From positions 26,432-90,431 of the forward strand of contig CAYGWX010000005.1 in NCBI GenBank assembly GCA_964353855.1: DNA of 64,000 nucleotides. Direction: 5' to 3'. The notes below the pieces were generated by a model. It was not told where the DNA came from, searched no databases, and was given only the letters and a program-made list of their open reading frames with translations. Positions 59,005 through 64,000 of the stretch are shown here, one piece after another (within the stretch, counting starts at the first letter, position 1; each line of letters begins with the position of its first letter). Origin of the DNA: CAYGWX01 sp964353855 [NCBI: uncultured bacterium] (GTDB lineage Bacteria > Edwardsbacteria > CAYGWX01). The position numbers and the translations under genes were made by a program.

Positions 59005-61188
59005 TTACTTCACGACCACGATCCGTTTGGAGTCGCTGAAGGCCCCGGCATTCAGCTTCACGAAGTACACTCCGCTCGGGACCTGAAGCCCCTGTTCGTT
59101 CTTTCCATTCCAGACCACCTCATAGGTCCCGCCGGAATGGATCCCTTCTAACAGGGTTCGTACGACCTGTCCCGCCAGGTTGTACACCACAAGGCTCAGG
59201 TTACCGGCCCGTGGCAGGTCGAACTCCACCCGCGTCTCACGGCTCATCACCGATGGCCGTACCTCCCGCAGGGCATAGGCCTTGGGCAGTTCCATGGAGA
59301 TCGGGCTTCCCGACTCCACGCCCACGGGCGTGAACCCGCGGCGAAGGACGAAGAGGTTGCTCACCGTGTAAGTCCCGCCCCCGGGTTTCGGGCAACGCAG
59401 GGTTTGGACCAACGGAATGAACGTGTCCGCCGCGGGAACGGTGCTCTCCACCCGCAGCCGGTACATGTCCGCCGTCGCCCAGCCCTTCCGGTTGGCTCCG
59501 CCCACGCTGTCCAGGTCCGGGAACGTCGCCGTGGAGTCTGAGATCGTCAGGTACGCATAGGCCGCTACCTTCTTCCGTAGCGTCCCCGTAATCCCCGTCG
59601 CCCGACGGCCCCCGGCGCTCCAGATCGTGTCGCGCAGGAAGACCCACTCGCCGGGATCGGCCTGGCCGTTGTTGTTCACGTTCCCCACCGTGTCCCGGAT
59701 GCAGAACCCCGCGTGCGCCAGGCTGGGCTGCCGCGGCATGAAGTTGATCGCCGCGTTCACGTCGATGAACCCCCAGCCGAAGGTGTTATCGTTCCCCGAG
59801 GCACCCTCGTCCCGCGCGCTCCGGATCAAGGCCCATTTCACCGTGTCGGTCGGGGCATCGGTGTTGTACTGCCGGAGGAGGACTAACGCGCCGACCACGT
59901 GCGGGCCGGCCATGGAGGTCCCGCTCATCGTCCCGTAGGCCGTGGCCCCTGACCGCAGGGACGAGCGCACGTTCACCCCCGGGGCCGACACTTCGGGTTT
60001 GATCACGGAATTGTTGCAGTCCGAGGGACCGCGGCTGGAGAAGGCGGCTATCGTGTAGGGCCAAGCCGTTGCCCCGTCCACAGCCGCCGTTGCGAAGCAG
60101 CGCACCTCGGTGGAGCAGATGTTGGCCGGGCTGCGGAGGGTCGAGGCGCCGGAGCCTTCGTTGCCAGCCGAGTACTCGAGCGCGCATCCCGCGGCCTCGA
60201 GGTTCCAGATCGCCGTGTTCCAGCGCCGGTCGCAGTCCTGGTAGCCGGTAAACCGGCCGTCAATCCCCCAGGAGTTGTTGCAGGCATCCGGCACATCATA
60301 CCGGGTGGAGGCGTTGGAGTCCGGGTCCGCGCCCCAGTTGTAGGCATAGGCGACATCACTGTCAAAGACCGTCCCTACGCCGGCCCCGATGGCGTTGTCA
60401 GCTATCCACTGGGCGCCCCAGGCCATGCCCACAGTGTCGGCGGCATAGGCCCCGACCATTGTGCCCATAGTGTGGGTCCCGTGGCCATTGGCATCCGTGG
60501 GTCTGGGGGATGCGGGCATCCCCAGGCCGCGACACCAGGATTCCTTTACGGAACCACCGTTCAACCGCGCCCCGCGCCAGCGGGTCTTTAATGCGTTATG
60601 ATGCGTTGCTTGCAACTCATCCCCCTGGCACCCCGTATCCAAGTCAAAGGCCAGACGTCCGAGACCTGTGATCCCCTTCCGCCACAGGGAGTCCGCCCGG
60701 CAATCCCGGATCCCGATCTCGATGGCATCAACGCGGGGACCATCGCCCTTCGCCACCGGCTCGATCAATTGAACCGGAAGGTCTTCGTACACGATGTTCA
60801 CATCGGTCCGGCGCGCCAGAGCCTGGATGACTTGCTTCTCACCGATCACTCCGAAGCTGTTGTCGATGTAGAAGGAGCGGTAGCTCGTCACCCGCCCCGC
60901 GGCCTGCTCGCGGTCCAGATAGGCCCGCACGCTGGCCTGGCTCTCCTCGCACTTCCTCATCAGGGCGCTGACGATCACGTAGTGCCGTTCATCGAGACCG
61001 GCATCGCGCGCCAGGAGCTCTTGCTCCATCGCACCCGTGTTCACCTGGTCCGACATGTGCACCCAGGCTCGCACCACGGTCCCTGCCGGTAGATTCCCAA
61101 GCTTCGCCGCAAACGGCTCGTGAACGACACCGGCGAATCCCGCCCCGGCAAAGGCCAGGGTTAGGACTAAACACACTGTCAACCTCAT
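59005..61188 (-). CDS. Secreted subtilisin-family (S8) protease with sorting domain
   Basis: A 727-aa protein with AAGGAGG before the ATG and a signal peptide (MRLTVCLVLTLAFAGAGFAG). Propeptide to about residue 165. Triad: Asp in LAFDLDTGCQGDE, His in NGHGTHTMGT, Ser in GTSMAGPHVVGALVL; oxyanion Asn in EYSAGNEGSG. A beta domain follows (about 490-620). The C-terminal domain is MELPKAYALREVRPSV ... VVYNLAGQVVRTLLEG ... VVWNGKNEQGLQVPSGVYF, ending DSKRIVVVK. Likely exported and surface-bound or released. Confidence 0.93.
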   Translation of the reverse strand: MRLTVCLVLTLAFAGAGFAGVVHEPFAAKLGNLPAGTVVRAWVHMSDQVNTGAMEQELLARDAGLDERHYVIVSALMRKCEESQASVRAYLDREQAAGRVTSYRSFYIDNSFGVIGEKQVIQALARRTDVNIVYEDLPVQLIEPVAKGDGPRVDAIEIGIRDCRADSLWRKGITGLGRLAFDLDTGCQGDELQATHHNALKTRWRGARLNGGSVKESWCRGLGMPASPRPTDANGHGTHTMGTMVGAYAADTVGMAWGAQWIADNAIGAGVGTVFDSDVAYAYNWGADPDSNASTRYDVPDACNNSWGIDGRFTGYQDCDRRWNTAIWNLEAAGCALEYSAGNEGSGASTLRSPANICSTEVRCFATAAVDGATAWPYTIAAFSSRGPSDCNNSVIKPEVSAPGVNVRSSLRSGATAYGTMSGTSMAGPHVVGALVLLRQYNTDAPTDTVKWALIRSARDEGASGNDNTFGWGFIDVNAAINFMPRQPSLAHAGFCIRDTVGNVNNNGQADPGEWVFLRDTIWSAGGRRATGITGTLRKKVAAYAYLTISDSTATFPDLDSVGGANRKGWATADMYRLRVESTVPAADTFIPLVQTLRCPKPGGGTYTVSNLFVLRRGFTPVGVESGSPISMELPKAYALREVRPSVMSRETRVEFDLPRAGNLSLVVYNLAGQVVRTLLEGIHSGGTYEVVWNGKNEQGLQVPSGVYFVKLNAGAFSDSKRIVVVK

Positions 61189-61303
61189 GGCTTCCTCCTT
61201 TTCATCCTCGTTAAAGACGACCCGGACAACAATTACCCAAGAACAGGTTCTCCTGCCTCACCTCCTTCGAACGATTCGTTTGGTTTAGGGTTCTCTGGAT
61301 GGA

Positions 61304-61330
61304 GCGGAGCCTCGTAAAGCGAGGCCCCGC
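61304..61330 (-). terminator. Terminator-like hairpin after second S8 gene
   Basis: An 11-bp stem (61304-61314 with 61320-61330, one wobble), 5-nt loop, 13 bp after the stop codon. It resembles the hairpin at 63854 in sequence and position. No long U-tract. Confidence 0.65.
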
Positions 61331-61342
61331 CCCATCATGAAG

Positions 61343-63790
61343 CTATTTCAAAAGCACAACCTTCTTGGCGGCGCTGAAGGCTTGGCCTCCCTCCACCACC
61401 AGCTTGTAGAAGTACACCCCGCCCGGAACCTTCTGGCCAGAGGCGTCGGTCCCGTTCCAGGTCACCGCCCAGTGGCCGGCCAGCACGGAGCCTTTCACCA
61501 GCTCCCGCACCAGCTGACCCGTGGTGTTGTAAATCCCCAGGCTGACCTGCCCGTTGACCGGCAGGGCGTAGTCGATCCGGGTATCTCCGGTCGTGGGGTT
61601 CGGCACGGCCTTGCCCAGCGCGAATTTGGAGATCGGTCCTTTCTCGAGAACCTGCTCCCCGCCGATTCCGGTAATCCCAGGCGCCAATCCTCCGGTGACC
61701 ACGAGGCCGAACCACACCCGCGCCCCCTGGGGGGTGCTGTTGAAGCGTACGCGGATGTACCACAATCCCCGCCGCGGGGACACGATCCGCGCGATCTCCT
61801 CGACGTTGCGGTTGTCCCAGGCTGCGGGGTTCGGCGTTGACCGCCAGCCCGCCATCTGGTTCCCGCGGTAGGTCACCCCCGCCGGGTTCTGAAGCTCCAG
61901 GTTCAGGTCGTTGATCAAGGTCGGGTTGGCATTCGGTGCAGCAGCCGTATCCACCCAAGCCAAACCCACGCGCAAGGGCAAGGTGGAATCGGTGACGTTC
62001 ACAGCGTACTGTACGTACTGCCCGGTGGCATAGCCCGTGCGGTTGTCCACCACGGCCAGCTTCAGGGCATCCGTGCCCAAGGTATCAAAGTAGAGCACGG
62101 CGTCCAGATTCAGGCGGCCGAAGCCGGCGTTGAACTCCGGAGGCGTAAATCCTCCCACTCCCGAATCCCCGGAGCAGATGGTTGCGGCTCGCATCAGGGC
62201 TGCGGAGGGATCCAGGGAGTCGGCCGTCCTGGGCCTCCCGTTGGGATACCAGCCCTTGTGGAAGTATTGCCGCACGAGAACCAAAGCCCCATTCGCAGAA
62301 GGAGTGGCCATGCTGGTTCCCTGCATAGTTTGGTACGTGCAAGCCCCGGCTCCGTTAGCAGAGAGGATCCCCGGCGTGTTCCCCGGAGCGCAAATCGTAG
62401 GCTTAATCCGGTTGTCCTGAGACGGGCCGCGAGAAGAGAAGCTCGCGATGGTATTGCACTGGGTGCTATTGTTCGTGGCCCCTATGGTTAGCACGTTCTT
62501 CCCCAAGCTCGGATTTCCAATGGTCATGGCACCTGAGCCCTCGTTCCCCGCAGCCATGATACACAACACGAGTTTGTTCCGCCAGTGCCAGGCGTCGGTG
62601 CTGGCTTCCTGCAGGAGGTAGATGCCTGTGGAGCTACCCCAGCGCCAGGAACCGGAGTGCTGCTTAACAGGACCGGCGGAGTTGGAACGGGCCACGGTGT
62701 CCCAAAGGGTCGTAAGGTCCGTGGTGACGCTCAAGCCGCAACCCGAATTCCCGATGTCGGTAAAATTGATCCGGGCATCTTTAGCCATCCCGTCCACCGT
62801 GTCCGGACCCGTTCCGTTGCCAATGGTGTCGTTGCCTGCGATCGTCCCGCCGACATGAGTCCCGTGATTGCTCCCGCAATCCCCGAAGGCATTGCTTCCG
62901 TACACCTTATAGGCGATCACCTTGCGGTGGGTGACGTAGTCTCCCCCGGTCGTAATATTGACCGACGGATCGCGGAAACAACAGTGACCGCCGGAGATGA
63001 TATTGAAGTTGATCCCGGTGTCATGGAAGGACACAATCTGGCCTTGCCCTCGAATCCCCCGCCGCCAAACCGGACGAACGGTCAAATCCGATGCCGCCGG
63101 CACTGTGGCTCGATAACCCATTTGGCAAACCCACTGGTCCTGGGTGTTTGCCGTTGTAGGAGGTCCGCTCCAAGTGTGGATGACCATGACCTCCGGCATG
63201 TTGGCCAACTCCACGACCTTGGACAGGTCGAGGTCCGCCCGGATGACCTTGGCGATGTAGGAAACGGTCTTCTCCTTCAGGACGCCGCCCAGGGCTTCCA
63301 CCTTCGAGGCCGCCGTCTCGATGTCCGCGTCGGGATAGAGCATCATCACCACTGAGCCCTGGCCGCGCGCGGAGAAAAGCGAGGACTCGACGACCTTGTA
63401 AGCCGGCTGGTAGGTTCCGATCCAGACCACGGACTTCATCGCCTTGACCTTTGCCAGGGCCTTCTCGTCCATCCGCACCGTGAAGCTGTAGTTCGGGATG
63501 TAGGAGTAGACAAGGGCCCCGGACTGCGCAAGCTCATCCACCCAAGGCTCCTGTACCGGGCCGGAGAACTGGACCAGATATACCCCGTTTGCTTCCGAGC
63601 GGTAACCCGCTGGCAGCGCGGGTTCCCCCTGCCGGGTGTCGAACACGATCCCGTTTGAGAAGCTGATCGTGCGGGGGTTTTGATCCGAAGCCGGAACGAA
63701 GGAACCCACGCCCATTGGGGCGATCCACATGTCCCCGAACGCTACGCCCGCCAGGCCCACCAAGAGAGCCAGAACCATTAACCTCTTCAT
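61343..63790 (-). CDS. Secreted subtilisin-family (S8) protease with jelly-roll and sorting domains
   Basis: An 815-aa protein with AAGGAGG and a signal peptide (MKRLMVLALLVGLAGVAFG). Propeptide to about residue 200. Triad: Asp in IVSFHDTGINFN, His in SNHGTHVGGTIAGND, Ser in GTSMATPSANGALVLVRQYF; GNEGSGA supplies the oxyanion Asn. Residues about 570-700 look like a beta jelly-roll (RVGLAWVDTAAAPNANPTLINDLNLEL). The tail VPNPTTGDTRIDYALPV ... GIYNTTGQLVRELV ... GVYFYKLVVEGGQ ends AAKKVVLLK. About 150 bp upstream of the 59005 protease. Confidence 0.93.
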   Translation of the reverse strand: MKRLMVLALLVGLAGVAFGDMWIAPMGVGSFVPASDQNPRTISFSNGIVFDTRQGEPALPAGYRSEANGVYLVQFSGPVQEPWVDELAQSGALVYSYIPNYSFTVRMDEKALAKVKAMKSVVWIGTYQPAYKVVESSLFSARGQGSVVMMLYPDADIETAASKVEALGGVLKEKTVSYIAKVIRADLDLSKVVELANMPEVMVIHTWSGPPTTANTQDQWVCQMGYRATVPAASDLTVRPVWRRGIRGQGQIVSFHDTGINFNIISGGHCCFRDPSVNITTGGDYVTHRKVIAYKVYGSNAFGDCGSNHGTHVGGTIAGNDTIGNGTGPDTVDGMAKDARINFTDIGNSGCGLSVTTDLTTLWDTVARSNSAGPVKQHSGSWRWGSSTGIYLLQEASTDAWHWRNKLVLCIMAAGNEGSGAMTIGNPSLGKNVLTIGATNNSTQCNTIASFSSRGPSQDNRIKPTICAPGNTPGILSANGAGACTYQTMQGTSMATPSANGALVLVRQYFHKGWYPNGRPRTADSLDPSAALMRAATICSGDSGVGGFTPPEFNAGFGRLNLDAVLYFDTLGTDALKLAVVDNRTGYATGQYVQYAVNVTDSTLPLRVGLAWVDTAAAPNANPTLINDLNLELQNPAGVTYRGNQMAGWRSTPNPAAWDNRNVEEIARIVSPRRGLWYIRVRFNSTPQGARVWFGLVVTGGLAPGITGIGGEQVLEKGPISKFALGKAVPNPTTGDTRIDYALPVNGQVSLGIYNTTGQLVRELVKGSVLAGHWAVTWNGTDASGQKVPGGVYFYKLVVEGGQAFSAAKKVVLLK

Positions 63791-63853
63791 TATAATCCTC
63801 CTTTACTGTTTAGGAGAGAAAGCCCGACGCTTTTCTTGCCAATTAATCTTAGA

Positions 63854-63880
63854 GCGGGGCCTTGTGAATCAAGGCCCCGC
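63854..63880 (-). terminator. Terminator-like hairpin after partial gene
   Basis: An 11-bp perfect stem (63854-63864 with 63870-63880) with a 5-nt loop, 12 bp after the stop of the partial gene. Followed on the minus strand by TCTAAGATTAATT. Confidence 0.7.
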
Positions 63881-63892
63881 CCCATCTTGAAC

Positions 63893-64000
63893 CTACTTCA
63901 AAAGCACGACCTTCTTGGCGGCGCTGAAGGCTTGGCCTCCGTCCACCACCAGCTTGTAGAAGTACACCCCGCCCGGGACCTTCTGGCCGGAGCCATCCCG
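63893..64000 (-). CDS. 3' end of another sorting-domain protein (partial)
   Basis: The last 35 codons before a TAG at 63893. The translation ends ... GVYFYKLVVDGGQAFSAAKKVVLLK and is nearly identical, in protein and DNA, to the end of the 61343-63790 S8 gene. The gene continues beyond the window. It is most likely a third S8 or similar secreted protein, but only the tail is seen. Confidence 0.8.
   Translation of the reverse strand, partial: RDGSGQKVPGGVYFYKLVVDGGQAFSAAKKVVLLK

Overview
The window is a gene-dense, GC-rich bacterial chromosome segment. Every convincing gene, including the one tRNA, lies on the minus strand, so transcription runs from high to low coordinates. Extracellular proteases and propeller proteins end in a T9SS/FlgD-type C-terminal domain with a short basic tail, and two PorV-like outer-membrane proteins are encoded alongside them. 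These features suggest a Gram-negative lineage of the FCB (Fibrobacterota-Chlorobiota-Bacteroidota) group, probably an uncultured candidate phylum of the WOR-3 / TA06 / Edwardsbacteria kind. The sequence alone does not settle which.

Layout by coordinate. 1-16.6 kb: a surface and secretion block with a large outer-membrane barrel, an NHL propeller, an M6 metalloprotease, an S8 protease, two PorV-like proteins, a DUF4388 protein and accA. It is driven at least partly from a strong sigma-70 promoter at 16.6 kb. 16.9-25.7 kb: one long operon rpiB-glyA-DUF4388-dCMP deaminase-nrdR-rnfC-D-E-A-B-tatC-PAP2, with its promoter at 25.73 kb. 25.8-31 kb: an accessory-looking stretch with phzF, an AT-rich orphan secreted protein, a relic of lspA, palindromes and an LVIVD-propeller protein. 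31-49 kb: a tightly packed housekeeping run (rsmE, HIT, cvpA, mutS2, a novel alpha-CTD-like DNA-binding protein, dnaG, rpoD, aminotransferase, lipoprotein, tRNA-Met, yggS, divIVA, yggU, pnp, pfkB, ileS, dksA, lspA). 49-59 kb: grpE-dnaK-dnaJ, hemW, purC, two lepB genes and lepA. 59-64 kb: two S8 proteases and the 3' end of a third gene with a near-identical tail.

Two signals stand out. (1) The Rnf-like cluster has no rnfG. RnfC lacks the usual nucleotide/flavin motifs, RnfD lacks the SGAT flavinylation site, RnfA and RnfE lack most of the cysteines that hold the intramembrane Fe-S cluster, and RnfB lacks its N-terminal membrane helix. The redox path of classical Rnf therefore appears to be stripped out, while Fe-S domains in RnfB and RnfC remain. 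(2) Eight gene gaps carry tandem repeats with an exact 11-bp period and a related consensus (T-G-A-A-G-T-N-G-G-Y-G). In six of the eight the sense RNA is C-rich and G-poor with a C cluster every 11 nt, the pattern expected of Rho loading sites. A ninth gap, between dnaK and dnaJ, holds eight 21-bp repeats, most of which form a hairpin.

Other points: an RNA polymerase alpha-CTD-like domain fused to HTH modules beside dnaG-rpoD; near-leaderless promoters for rpiB and lepA; a possible AUU start; and a duplicated lspA fragment.
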